Shown in pieces: positions 1-8,022 of a stretch of 15,820 bases of DNA; position 1 is the stretch's first letter, and each line of letters opens with the position of its first letter. The translations under genes and the position numbers were made by a program. Source of the stretch: CAZAGT01 sp964484515 (GTDB lineage: Bacteria > Desulfobacterota > DSM-4660 > Desulfatiglandales > HGW-15); the NCBI GenBank assembly GCA_964484515.1, contig CAZAGT010000088.1, forward strand, positions 1 through 15,820, given 5' to 3'. Below the pieces are notes generated by a model. It saw only the letters and a list, made by a program, of their open reading frames with translations, did no database searches and was not told the DNA's origin.

Positions 1-3000
1 GGCATCAACAGCCTTATCCGAGGCGTAGCGGCCATGCAGGCGGGTATCTTCCCGCCCACACTCAATTACCGAACACCCGATCCCAAAATAGATCTCGAGG
101 GAGGAGGATTCCATGTCCCCCTTGAGCCGGCCGAGTGGCTACGACCTCAAGATCGACCCCGGCGTTTGCAGGTCAATGCGTTCGGGTTCGGCGGGGCCAA
201 TTACGTCGTCCACCTGGAAGAATGCCGGGAGGCCTCGGGCCGGGTCATGATCTCCGCGCGCGCGTCTCAAGTGCCCGGAGATCCTCAATTACTGGACCAG
301 GAAGGGGATGTTTCCCTGGGGGGTGTCTCATTCTTGGTCGGCTCTGTTGCCGGCCGACGGCTGCGTCTGGGCGTCGTAGCCCCCAATGAGGCGGAGGCCC
401 GTGCCAGGGTCAAGGCCCTTGGGGACCTCGATCAAGAGGCGTCCTTGTCGGAGAAGTCTCTCCGGATCATGGCCCGTCAAGGGATATTTGCCGGCGCCTC
501 AGACGATACGTCCAAACCACTGGCCTTCATATTTGCGGGTCAGGGAACCCAATATGCGGGCATGAGCAGAGAGCTCTACCGCTCCTTCCCGAAGATCCGG
601 ACATGGATGGACAGAATTGCCTCTGTGGCGGATTTCGACCTGCTGGATCTGCTTTTCAATTCCGCAGAAGAAGACCTTCAGAAGACACGTTGGCAGCAGC
701 CGGCCCTCTACACCATGGAGTTTGCCATGGTGAAACAACTCATGTCTATGGGGGCAAGCCCCAGGGCTATGGCCGGACACAGCCTCGGAGAGCTCGTGGC
801 CATGAGTGTTGCCGGAATGTTTTCCTTTGAAGACGGATTCCGAATCGTAAATAAACGGGCCCAGTGTATGGACAAGGCGAGCGGTCTCAGGAAAGACCCG
901 GGGACCATGGTCGCCTCGGATGCACCTTTAGATTACCTCGAGGAGAAGGTATCCGGCCGCGAAAATATCTATTTTACCAACTATAATTCTCCTCGCCAGG
1001 TCGTGCTTGGGGGGGATACGGAACCCGTACTGGCGCTCATGGAGGAAATCAAGGGGCAGGGCTACAGGGCCACCCAGCTCAAGGTGAGCATGGCCTTTCA
1101 CTCGCCTATTATGAAGGTAATCCATGAAGAGATGAAGGAATTCGTCTCGGGAATCCCGTTTCACCCCCCTCGGATCCCGGTCATATCCAACACCACCAAT
1201 AAACCCTATCCCGAAGACCCTGAGCAGAGCTGCCAAATCCTTATGGCACACCTGGAATCCCCGGTGCACTGGATGCAAAATCTCAAGACCTTGCACGATG
1301 ATTTCGACATCGGAATCTTCGCTGAGATCGGGCCCCGAGACACCCTCTGCAACCTCGTGGGCGAGACCTTGGATCAAGCCTTGTGCTTTCCCACCTGTCT
1401 GCCCGAGGGAGAGGCCGGTGCTTACCGGGCTGCGGTCGCGCAACTCTATGCCCTGGGGCATCTGAAGAAGGATGGCGTTCCCCTCGGAGAGACGGTCGAA
1501 AGATCAGGCATCTCGCCCCCGCCTTTCAAGACTCCAACGTATTCCGATGAGGATGTCGGCGCCATCGTGCGGCGTGAGATCAGTACCCTTGTTCGAAAGC
1601 CCCTTCATGAAATCATCAGGCAGCAGGTATTGGACTCTGTGCGCCGTGAGCTGGACCCCGACTTTACACAAGAACGTCTCGAGCGGATCCTTGCGGCCGT
1701 ACCCCTGCCACTAACCGAATCCCCTCAGGGGAGGGAGCCACAGCCTGCTTCAATCTCTTCATCAGGGCCTGATAGGGAACCCCAACCCTCCGCAGCCGTT
1801 CCCCAGCGGATCGCTGAAAAGGACGAAAAAGAAGCCGCGAAAGAGGTCGAGCAACGGGGCGCTACCACCTTGGAACAGGTCATCCAAATCATCATGAATG
1901 CAACCGGGTATGACCGGGATGAGATCGAGCCCCAAATGGATATCCGGCGGGATCTCGCGATTCGTTCAAGCCGACTTCCCGTAATCATGGACGAGGTTGA
2001 GCGAACCTTCGGGATCACCATCAGTATTGAAGACTTCATTGACGTCCGGACCGTCGGAGAAATTGCGGATCGCATCGAAGGTTTGGCGGGTCGAAAGGAC
2101 GAGAGTGCCCGGGCCGAAAAGCCCGCCGATCACCCACCCGCAGAGGAGGCCGTAGATACGGCAGGTCGACCTGCCGAAACAGACACTCCTCCAAAAGGCC
2201 CGATCAGGCGGCTGGTCCTGGAAGAGACCCCGCTCGCAACGACCTCAGCCAGACCCCTCTTGGTGAAGCCCGGACATGAGGTCGCGGTGCTCAGAACGGA
2301 TCCCCGCTCGAACCTTGCAGCCGAGATCTCCCGTCAGTTGGAGGGCGGGTTGGGGGCGGTCCCTCTCCAACTGGACTGCCGGGCACAGGGTGGCGCTTTC
2401 GACCTCCGCACCCACGAGGGCGCTCAAACAGCTGCCGCAGAGCTAAGGGCGGCCCGATCGCTGGCAGGGCTAGTCTTGATCTTGGAACGCGGATCGGATT
2501 CGTTTCTCTCAGGGACAGAGGATATCCCGGCATTTCTCACGGGGTTTTTCGGCTGTATGAAGAGCCTCATGAAATCAAAAGACAAGGCCTTTTGCGTGGT
2601 GATGCTCCGGGACGTCCGGCCTCACACGATGGAATCGATCGCCGAGGAAGGCCTCCTGGGCATGCTCTTAGCCGCAGCCCATGAGTATCCGTCCATGCTG
2701 TTCCGGAGCGTGACCCTGGACGCGGAGACGGACTTCAAGACCGTTCTGGATCTGGCCCTGAATGCCGAAAACCCGGTCATTCAATTGATCTGCCGTGGCC
2801 AAAAGGTGTTCTCCCTCAAAGCCGTCGAAGAACCACTTTCACTGTCGAATAGGAACGCGATGGAGTTGGGGTCCGATGACGTGATCGTGATTTCAGGGGG
2901 CGCCAGAGGGGTCACTTATCGAATCGCCCAGGCCCTCGCGCCCTTCAAATCACGCGTTGTACTGCTGGGTCGGACCGAGCTGGACCCCTCAGCCGCCTAC

Positions 3001-4704
3001 GGCGCTCTCCGAAATGACGACGGCCGTGCTGGAAGATCATTTTTGGGTCTTTTACGGGAGAGGGAGCCCGGCCGGAAAAACGACAAAGCGGAAGATAACA
3101 AAGCAATGGCCGTGGCAGGCCTCGAGATTGCCCGCAACGTCTCCCGGCTTTCCGCTTTGGGACCTAAAGTCTCCTACCATCGCTGCGAGGTCACGGATCC
3201 TCGTAGCGTGGCCCGGACCCTGGCCCAGGTGGTAGACCGGTACGGCCGGATAGACGGGATCATTCACGGGGCCGGCGTCATCAGGGACAACTTCATCGAG
3301 TACATGACCTCCGAGGATTTCAGGAAGGTTGTCGAGGTGAAACTCCTGGGTGCCTGGAACCTTTTCCACGCCTCCAAAGACCACGGGCTGCGGTTTTTCT
3401 TGGCACTCTCCTCACTCGTCGCGGTCCAGGGCAACGTCGGGCAGACCAATTATTGTGCTGCAAACCGGTCGCTTTCCGCCCTGATGCGATCATTTGCGGC
3501 CTCTCACGAGGATCTGATCTCAAAGGCCCTCATGCTGCCGCCCATCGAAGGTACCGGGATGGCCGAAGACCCGGAAGTCAAGGAACTGATGAGGCTCAAG
3601 GGCCTGGAGTCCGCCTTCGTGCACGCGGACGATCTGGCACAGATCTTTTGCCGTGAGCTGTTCCTGGGCCCAACCCGGCAGACTTGGGTCATACCGGCTC
3701 GGACCTTCCCGCCGGTCAAAGGGACCCTGGTCGAGCCGCCGAAACCGGATGAGGCGTCTTCTCCTCCGGGAGCGGTCCGTTTCGAACCCGCCGACCTCCC
3801 CATGATCGAAGCCGTGGAAGAACTGGATCTCAAGAGAGGTGAACTGGTCGCCAAACGAACCTTTTCCCATGCCTCCGACCTGTGGCTTGAGGATCACAAA
3901 CCCTTCGAGTTCCTCAAGCATCCTCTCGTCTCGGGGATCATGGCTGTTGAGACCTTCCTGGAGGCGGCACGCCTGCTCTATCCCCACTTGAAGGGGCTCG
4001 GTCTAAGGCGTCTGAAGTTCGAAGATATCCTGGAGTGTCCTCATGGTATGGACCGGGAGGCAAAAATCCTCTGCCGCAGACTCGAAGAGGCCGGTCTTGA
4101 GATCCGCTGCGAAGTTCAGCTCTCTAGTGCCGGGATATCCCCGTCAGGGCGACTCCTGGACACGCGGTCCATCAACTGCCGGGGAGAGGTCATTCTCGGA
4201 CCGCGCCCCTCGCAAGCGAAGCCATGGCCGGATTTCGCCGTAGGCGCGGAGGAATTGGACACGCCACCTGTAGAATCTGATGAAATCCAGAAGATTTACG
4301 AATTGCGCACCGGCCTCACGGGGCGCTACCGCGTCCTTGAGGGTCTCCAGGGTACGGGGCCCGAGGTTGTCAAAGGAGAGACGGTTTATCGCGAAGTGCC
4401 GGATATGGCCGGCCTGGACCGAGTCGATTACCAGTATTCGCCCTATCTCCTTGAGGCCCTTATGCACGTGATCGCATTCCACGCCGCCGTCCGACGAGAG
4501 GGAGAGGCCGGTGATCTGATCCCCGCCGGTATGGGAGAGATGCGTTTTACGCGCTCCGCCCGGAACGGAGAGCGCTTCATCCTCGAAGCACGGCTTCGCG
4601 CCCATGACAATCAGGGAGTCACGTGGGACGCCCGCGCCCTGGACGAGGAGGGGGTGCCCATCATGCAGGTCCAGTCCTTGCGTATGAATCGATTCACCCA
4701 ATAA
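1..4704 (+). CDS. Type I PKS / PUFA-synthase-like multidomain protein (KS C-term-AT-ACP-KR-DH), 5' truncated by window
   Basis: Large iterative type I synthase that would build and reduce an acyl or polyene chain from malonyl units. The frame is open from base 1 with no credible start, and it begins inside a ketosynthase (KS), so the gene continues upstream. Domains in order: KS C-terminus (1 to about 230; GFGGAN near 184-201); acyltransferase about 510-1450, with GQGTQ, GHSLGE (775-792, nucleophile Ser 781-783) and AFHSP (His 1099-1101), where xAFH suggests malonyl-CoA; a proline- and charge-rich linker; one ACP about 1860-2080 (predicted phosphopantetheine Ser 1966-1968); ketoreductase about 2260-3560, with PfaA-like GGARGV at about 2896-2913 and catalytic Ser 3412-3414 and Tyr 3451-3453 in S-x12-Y spacing; C-terminal hotdog dehydratase about 3840-4690 (His 3895-3897). 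The order matches PfaA of PUFA synthases and enediyne PksE. PfaA usually has several tandem ACPs; here there is one. The product is unknown. The next gene supplies the PPTase. Confidence 0.92.
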   Translation, partial: GINSLIRGVAAMQAGIFPPTLNYRTPDPKIDLEGGGFHVPLEPAEWLRPQDRPRRLQVNAFGFGGANYVVHLEECREASGRVMISARASQVPGDPQLLDQEGDVSLGGVSFLVGSVAGRRLRLGVVAPNEAEARARVKALGDLDQEASLSEKSLRIMARQGIFAGASDDTSKPLAFIFAGQGTQYAGMSRELYRSFPKIRTWMDRIASVADFDLLDLLFNSAEEDLQKTRWQQPALYTMEFAMVKQLMSMGASPRAMAGHSLGELVAMSVAGMFSFEDGFRIVNKRAQCMDKASGLRKDPGTMVASDAPLDYLEEKVSGRENIYFTNYNSPRQVVLGGDTEPVLALMEEIKGQGYRATQLKVSMAFHSPIMKVIHEEMKEFVSGIPFHPPRIPVISNTTNKPYPEDPEQSCQILMAHLESPVHWMQNLKTLHDDFDIGIFAEIGPRDTLCNLVGETLDQALCFPTCLPEGEAGAYRAAVAQLYALGHLKKDGVPLGETVERSGISPPPFKTPTYSDEDVGAIVRREISTLVRKPLHEIIRQQVLDSVRRELDPDFTQERLERILAAVPLPLTESPQGREPQPASISSSGPDREPQPSAAVPQRIAEKDEKEAAKEVEQRGATTLEQVIQIIMNATGYDRDEIEPQMDIRRDLAIRSSRLPVIMDEVERTFGITISIEDFIDVRTVGEIADRIEGLAGRKDESARAEKPADHPPAEEAVDTAGRPAETDTPPKGPIRRLVLEETPLATTSARPLLVKPGHEVAVLRTDPRSNLAAEISRQLEGGLGAVPLQLDCRAQGGAFDLRTHEGAQTAAAELRAARSLAGLVLILERGSDSFLSGTEDIPAFLTGFFGCMKSLMKSKDKAFCVVMLRDVRPHTMESIAEEGLLGMLLAAAHEYPSMLFRSVTLDAETDFKTVLDLALNAENPVIQLICRGQKVFSLKAVEEPLSLSNRNAMELGSDDVIVISGGARGVTYRIAQALAPFKSRVVLLGRTELDPSAAYGALRNDDGRAGRSFLGLLREREPGRKNDKAEDNKAMAVAGLEIARNVSRLSALGPKVSYHRCEVTDPRSVARTLAQVVDRYGRIDGIIHGAGVIRDNFIEYMTSEDFRKVVEVKLLGAWNLFHASKDHGLRFFLALSSLVAVQGNVGQTNYCAANRSLSALMRSFAASHEDLISKALMLPPIEGTGMAEDPEVKELMRLKGLESAFVHADDLAQIFCRELFLGPTRQTWVIPARTFPPVKGTLVEPPKPDEASSPPGAVRFEPADLPMIEAVEELDLKRGELVAKRTFSHASDLWLEDHKPFEFLKHPLVSGIMAVETFLEAARLLYPHLKGLGLRRLKFEDILECPHGMDREAKILCRRLEEAGLEIRCEVQLSSAGISPSGRLLDTRSINCRGEVILGPRPSQAKPWPDFAVGAEELDTPPVESDEIQKIYELRTGLTGRYRVLEGLQGTGPEVVKGETVYREVPDMAGLDRVDYQYSPYLLEALMHVIAFHAAVRREGEAGDLIPAGMGEMRFTRSARNGERFILEARLRAHDNQGVTWDARALDEEGVPIMQVQSLRMNRFTQ

Positions 4705-5444
4705 TGGGAATCAAAGCCGTGACAAGGAGGCACCAGTCACCGGGAACTTACCTTTGGATCCGAGATTCCATGGGGCAAGGGACGGTTCATTCCCTACCTG
4801 GTTTTCTCCTCGGAGAATACGTTGTTTTCGCCTCAAGTGCATTGATGTCGGGGGCAAAGCCTGGGCTGGCCCTTAAGCTCCTCCGGGAGCTGGCACGTCA
4901 CCAACCCGACTGGAGCGCCTCAATAGATGAGAAGGCTTTGTCCGTGGGTACGAGCGCCCTGGGAAGGCCGCATCTTCTGTTGAGCGACAAGGGGGGTCCC
5001 TCCCTCTCCTTCAGCCATGGCGGTGGACAGCTCTGGGCGGCCATGTGCGCCAAGGGAAGTGTCGGCATCGACCTCGCGTATTCGGCGGAGTTCCTCGGTG
5101 ACTATCCCTTCGCTCGGGCTTTTAGGCCTGAAGAACTGGATTGCGCAAGCGCTCTATTCCCCGACTACCAAGACCGGGGACTCGCTCTGATGTGGTCCCT
5201 GAAAGAGGCGTCGGTCAAGGCAATCGGATCCGGCTTCAACCTCTTCGATCCTCTTGAGGTGTGCGTGGGCAAACCTCGCTTCAGGGAAGCGGGAATTCAG
5301 TGTGAAGTTCTAGCGGGGGGGAACACCATTCCTGTCTGGGCAAGAAAAGAGGGCGAGGGCTGGCTTTCCTTGGCGTGGATTAGAGGCTCATGTGATCCTG
5401 AGAAGGGGGGAAGGGCCCGAGCAATAAGTCGGTTCGGAGTATGA
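4704..5444 (+). CDS. Sfp-type 4'-phosphopantetheinyl transferase
   Basis: Transfers the phosphopantetheine arm of CoA to the conserved serine of carrier proteins, most likely the ACP of the synthase just upstream. The 246-aa product carries the family signature: VGID at residues 120-123 (Mg-binding Asp 5070-5072) and WSLKEA at 164-169 (Lys 5202-5204, Glu 5205-5207), with the usual spacing of about 40 residues. An FSH motif before it fits the CoA-binding region. The ATG at 4704 overlaps the synthase stop by one base (TAATG), suggesting translational coupling. No good ribosome site precedes it; an AAGGAGG at 4724-4730 lies inside the gene with no well-placed in-frame start after it. An upstream in-frame ATG at 4623 would overlap the synthase by about 80 bp and is less likely. 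In PUFA systems the equivalent is PfaE; in enediyne PksE it is fused to the synthase. Confidence 0.9.
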   Translation: MGIKAVTRRHQSPGTYLWIRDSMGQGTVHSLPGFLLGEYVVFASSALMSGAKPGLALKLLRELARHQPDWSASIDEKALSVGTSALGRPHLLLSDKGGPSLSFSHGGGQLWAAMCAKGSVGIDLAYSAEFLGDYPFARAFRPEELDCASALFPDYQDRGLALMWSLKEASVKAIGSGFNLFDPLEVCVGKPRFREAGIQCEVLAGGNTIPVWARKEGEGWLSLAWIRGSCDPEKGGRARAISRFGV

Positions 5445-5454
5445 ATCAAGAAGA

Positions 5455-5496
5455 CAAAACCGCGCCACTCCTTTTCGGGGAGCGGGCGCGGTTTTG
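5455..5496. terminator. Bidirectional rho-independent terminator
   Basis: A perfect 12-bp inverted repeat (5455-5466 with 5485-5496; core ACCGCGCC/GGCGCGGT) has a further 4-bp inner helix (5468-5471 with 5479-5482). A/T runs in the outer arms give U-rich 3' ends on both strands. It lies between the convergent PPTase gene and degP, 10 bases from each, so it can end transcription from both sides. Confidence 0.88.
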
Positions 5497-5506
5497 CTTT
5501 GGCCGG

Positions 5507-6979
5507 CTACACAGTCACACTGATGACCTCAAGTCCTCCACGCGGCGTCTTGATGAGGAGTTTAACTTCATCCCCGGCTTTGACCTCAGCCATCCGCACC
5601 CTGTAATCCTTTAGGCTCGCTATCCGCTCATGATTGATCTCCTTGATGAGATCACCCTGCTCAATACCCGCCTTCGCGCCTTTTCCAGCCGGATCGACAT
5701 CCGTGACGACAAGCCCCTTCTCATCGCTCTCAAGACCCAACTGGCGGGCCATATCCGGCGTCAACTCCGATAGTTTGAGACCAAGATCACCGTTTTCGGC
5801 GCCATGGCCATAGCCCTGATCTGCGAGGGCAAGACGGGAATCCTTGCGTTTGGCCAACTCAACTTCAATCGTCTGTTCGCGCCCATCCCTGAGAAGCGAG
5901 ATGGATACCTTCTTGCCGACCTTGGTATTCGCAATCTCTCGCGAAAGCTCGCGACTCGTGGAAATCCTTTTGCCGTCCACGCTCGTAATGATGTCGCCCT
6001 TTTTGATCCCGGCCTTTTCAGCGGGGTCCCCTTCGAAGACCTGGGAAACGAGCGCGCCCTTATCGTCCTTGGCACCGTAATATTCAGCTAATTCAGGGGA
6101 CAGGTCCTGGATACCAATGCCTAGCCAGCCTCGCGTTACTTCACCGTCCTCCTTGAGCTGCGCTATGACACCCTTGGCCAGATTCACGGGGATGGCGAAT
6201 CCAACCCCGACATTGTCTCCGCTGCGCGAAAAGATCGCCGTGTTAATGCCAACCACCTCGCCCTTCATATTGAGGAGTGGACCGCCGCTGTTTCCTGGAT
6301 TGATCGAAGCATCCGTTTGAATGAAGTCATCGTACGGTCCGGCACCGATCACGCGGCCTTTGGCGCTGACGATTCCGGTAGTAACGGTCTGCTCGAGTCC
6401 AAAGGGGCTTCCGATCGCCAGCACCCAGGAACCGACACGTAATTTGTTCGAGTCACCCAATTGGAGAGGGCTAAGGCCGTTGGAGCCTTTGATCTTGATC
6501 AGGGCCAGATCGGTATTCGGGTCACGCCCGACCACCTTAGCATCGAACTCCTTGCCGTTGGCCAGTCTCACCTTGATCTGGTCCGCGTTTTCAACCACAT
6601 GATTGTTGGTGACCACGTCGCCCTCATGATCAAAAATAAACCCGGAACCTAGACTTTGCTGTTTAAACTCGCGTTGAGGCGTTTCTGATTGGGGTCCGAA
6701 GAAATCCTTAAAGGGGTTTTCACCACCGAAAGGTCCCCCGAAAAAGTGTTTAAATACCGGTCCACCGCCTTTGATGGTCCGCACCGTGCGGATATTGACC
6801 ACTCCGGGTCGCGCGGCCTCAGCAAGAGCGCTAAAATCCGCTGGAATCATCTGTACGGTGGTATCCCTCGACGCGGTGGCATCCTTCGATGCGGTGGCAG
6901 CGTGGAAACCGATGCCCAGCATCCCCACCACGACAAGGAATATCAAAATGTACTTCCTCATCTGCTTCATCTTTTTCAT
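5507..6979 (-). CDS. degP: Periplasmic serine endoprotease, Do/HtrA (DegP/DegQ) family
   Basis: Envelope quality-control protease/chaperone that degrades misfolded periplasmic proteins. The 490-aa length is normal for Do-family members. A lysine-rich start and hydrophobic segment (about residues 9-30) look like a Sec signal peptide. The trypsin-like domain (about 45-255) holds the full triad: His127 in NNHVV (6599-6601), Asp157 in TDLALI (6509-6511) and Ser231 in GNSGGP (6287-6289). Two PDZ domains follow (about 265-375 and 395-485), both with GDxI-type substrate-binding segments. A Gly/Phe-rich linker (about 71-95) resembles the LA loop, which is shorter than in E. coli DegP and closer to DegQ. 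The start ATG at 6977-6979 is preceded by an AGGGAGGT ribosome site (6988-6995) with 8-nt spacing. The gene is monocistronic, with a terminator at its 3' end and inverted repeats upstream. DegP and DegQ cannot be told apart from sequence alone. Confidence 0.96.
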   Translation of the reverse strand: MKKMKQMRKYILIFLVVVGMLGIGFHAATASKDATASRDTTVQMIPADFSALAEAARPGVVNIRTVRTIKGGGPVFKHFFGGPFGGENPFKDFFGPQSETPQREFKQQSLGSGFIFDHEGDVVTNNHVVENADQIKVRLANGKEFDAKVVGRDPNTDLALIKIKGSNGLSPLQLGDSNKLRVGSWVLAIGSPFGLEQTVTTGIVSAKGRVIGAGPYDDFIQTDASINPGNSGGPLLNMKGEVVGINTAIFSRSGDNVGVGFAIPVNLAKGVIAQLKEDGEVTRGWLGIGIQDLSPELAEYYGAKDDKGALVSQVFEGDPAEKAGIKKGDIITSVDGKRISTSRELSREIANTKVGKKVSISLLRDGREQTIEVELAKRKDSRLALADQGYGHGAENGDLGLKLSELTPDMARQLGLESDEKGLVVTDVDPAGKGAKAGIEQGDLIKEINHERIASLKDYRVRMAEVKAGDEVKLLIKTPRGGLEVISVTV

Positions 6980-7021
6980 ATGGTTTTACCTCCCTGTCTT
7001 AATAATTGCGTTTTCATCAGA

Positions 7022-7039
7022 TTATTGGACAGACAATAA
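7022..7039. promoter_or_regulatory. Short inverted repeat in degP leader (candidate operator)
   Basis: TTATTG (7022-7027) and CAATAA (7034-7039) form a perfect 6-bp inverted repeat with a 6-nt spacer, 43-60 bp upstream of the degP ATG. The spacing suits a dimeric regulator. I do not recognise the regulator, and no convincing -35/-10 pair could be fixed around it. Confidence 0.35.
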
Positions 7040-7055
7040 GACAAGGAGTTTGCGG

Positions 7056-7090
7056 GAACATGACTGCAAGATTACAAAATGGTCATGTTC
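7056..7090. promoter_or_regulatory. 9-bp perfect inverted repeat, degP upstream region
   Basis: GAACATGAC (7056-7064) and GTCATGTTC (7082-7090) are perfect inverted copies separated by 17 nt, 77-111 bp upstream of degP. It may be an operator with half-sites about 2.5 helical turns apart, or a hairpin in a longer leader. It has no U-tract, so it is not a typical terminator. Confidence 0.4.
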
Positions 7091-7169
7091 ACGAATGCTC
7101 GAGAATCTTAATTTCGCAGAGGAGTCGTGTCCGTTGGAAAATCATGAGCACGAAGCATGAAATAACCTA

Positions 7170-7252
7170 GAATATTGGAATGCTGGCATATTGGAATTCC
7201 GAAGGTTTCTATGGACTATGCGTTATTCCATCACTCCATTATTCCATTGTTC
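7170..7252. repeat. TTCCA/TGGAA-rich imperfect inverted repeat
   Basis: The left arm (7170-7199) carries TTGGAA twice about 18 bp apart. The right arm (7222-7252) carries ATTCCA twice plus CTCCA and GTTCC. The reverse complement of the right arm aligns to the left arm with several mismatches and small gaps, so the two could form a long imperfect hairpin around a roughly 23-nt loop. The AT-rich composition differs from the surrounding genes. It may be one copy of a dispersed intergenic repeat; this cannot be tested in one window. Confidence 0.4.
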
Positions 7253-7370
7253 CGATGTTGCCGTAACACGCGTTGAGAGAACGGACATCTGAGATATCAT
7301 ATACCCACAGGCCATTCCTGCACAAAACAGACATGGATCATTCTTCTAATGGACGTATTTCCGGGAGGGG

Positions 7371-7901
7371 TTATGAGGGCTTGGCGATCGTCTTATCGCC
7401 CCGTTTTAGCTTTGCCTGTATGAGGGCGCCTGCCGTAAATAAGGCCAAGAATACCACTACTTCTATTTCTGGTTTGAAGCTAACAGCCTGAACCACGAGC
7501 AGGGCGCCAACAACGGATGAAAGGAAAATCAGAGCCCAATCGAATAATAGGTACAGTAATACGGCTCCGATAATGCCTCCTAGAATAGCCGCCAGCAGGA
7601 CAAGCTGGTCGTCGCTTATTCCAAGCAACGGGAGGGTGTTCAGGGCGACATAGCCCCCGCCAAGAAAACCGGATAGACCGATCGAAAGACGTTGCAGAAA
7701 GAAGGCCACCAACGCTCCTCCGAAACCAATCAGCAATGCAAGAAACAAGACGAGCAATCTCGACTCAAAGCTCAGAAGCACCTGCGCGTAAGAATACCCG
7801 GCTGCGAACCCGACGCAGCCTACGAATAGCCAGAAGAGCTTGTGACCAAAGCTCAGCAACGTTAATCCGATCACAAGATGCAACAAGCCTGGAATGTCCA
7901 T
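7371..7901 (-). CDS. Polytopic membrane protein, possibly DUF4203/TM198-like
   Basis: A 176-aa, very hydrophobic protein with about six to seven predicted membrane segments linked by short loops and ending in a basic tail (about residues 163-176). Glycine-rich segments such as GGALVAFF and GFLGGGY give small-residue helix packing. The pattern recalls the TM7S3/TM198-like (DUF4203) domain, but this is a resemblance and not a firm match. No catalytic motif is visible and no function is proposed. The ATG (7899-7901) follows a GGGAGGT ribosome site about 8 nt upstream. It lies 121 bp after the oxidase/methyltransferase operon on the same strand, behind a hairpin, so it may be separately transcribed or receive read-through. 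Confidence 0.75.
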   Translation of the reverse strand: MDIPGLLHLVIGLTLLSFGHKLFWLFVGCVGFAAGYSYAQVLLSFESRLLVLFLALLIGFGGALVAFFLQRLSIGLSGFLGGGYVALNTLPLLGISDDQLVLLAAILGGIIGAVLLYLLFDWALIFLSSVVGALLVVQAVSFKPEIEVVVFLALFTAGALIQAKLKRGDKTIAKPS

Positions 7902-7994
7902 CCCTTTCTACCTCCCGATTATGGATGCCCTCGCCATTCACAAAGCAACCGTGGGATACGGCAGGACCGAAGCGCTCGGCAAGGAAACGGCGCC

Positions 7995-8016
7995 GGACAG
8001 AGCGGGGCTTCTGTCC
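7995..8016 (-). terminator. Hairpin just downstream of the methyltransferase gene (weak terminator candidate)
   Basis: GGACAGA (7995-8001) and TCTGTCC (8010-8016) form a 7-bp perfect stem with an 8-nt G-rich loop, starting 6 nt past the TAG stop at 8023-8025. No U-run follows on the minus strand, so it could instead be a processing or pausing hairpin at the end of the operon. Confidence 0.4.
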
Positions 8017-8022
8017 ACCCTT

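Larger units (their letters stand above)
7040..7370. other. Non-coding spacer between degP and the downstream membrane-protein gene
   Basis: The 391-bp gap 6980-7370 holds no credible gene. The short plus-strand frames here start inside degP or lack ribosome sites and recognisable protein. The gap contains the two inverted repeats noted upstream of degP and the TTCCA-rich element at 7170-7252. No tRNA, terminator or clear promoter was seen in the remainder. Confidence 0.6.

Noticed and set aside
928..1461. 177-codon minus-strand open frame
   Set aside because: It lies antisense to the acyltransferase domain, whose motifs are intact. It gives no recognisable protein and is a shadow of the high-GC gene.
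4144..4701. 185-codon minus-strand open frame antisense to the dehydratase
   Set aside because: Shadow of the synthase frame; no ribosome site or family features.
4623..4703. Longer N-terminus for the PPTase
   Set aside because: It would overlap the synthase by about 80 bp and adds low-complexity Arg/Gly-rich residues. The TAATG overlap at 4704 is the usual coupled arrangement.
6771..7160. 129-codon plus-strand open frame crossing the degP 5' end
   Set aside because: Most of it is antisense to the degP signal region and the rest covers the inverted repeats. There is no ribosome site and the protein is not recognisable.
7170..7252. CRISPR-like array of short repeats
   Set aside because: Units are only 5-6 bp, irregularly spaced and in opposing orientations. 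There are no spacers of uniform length and no cas genes.
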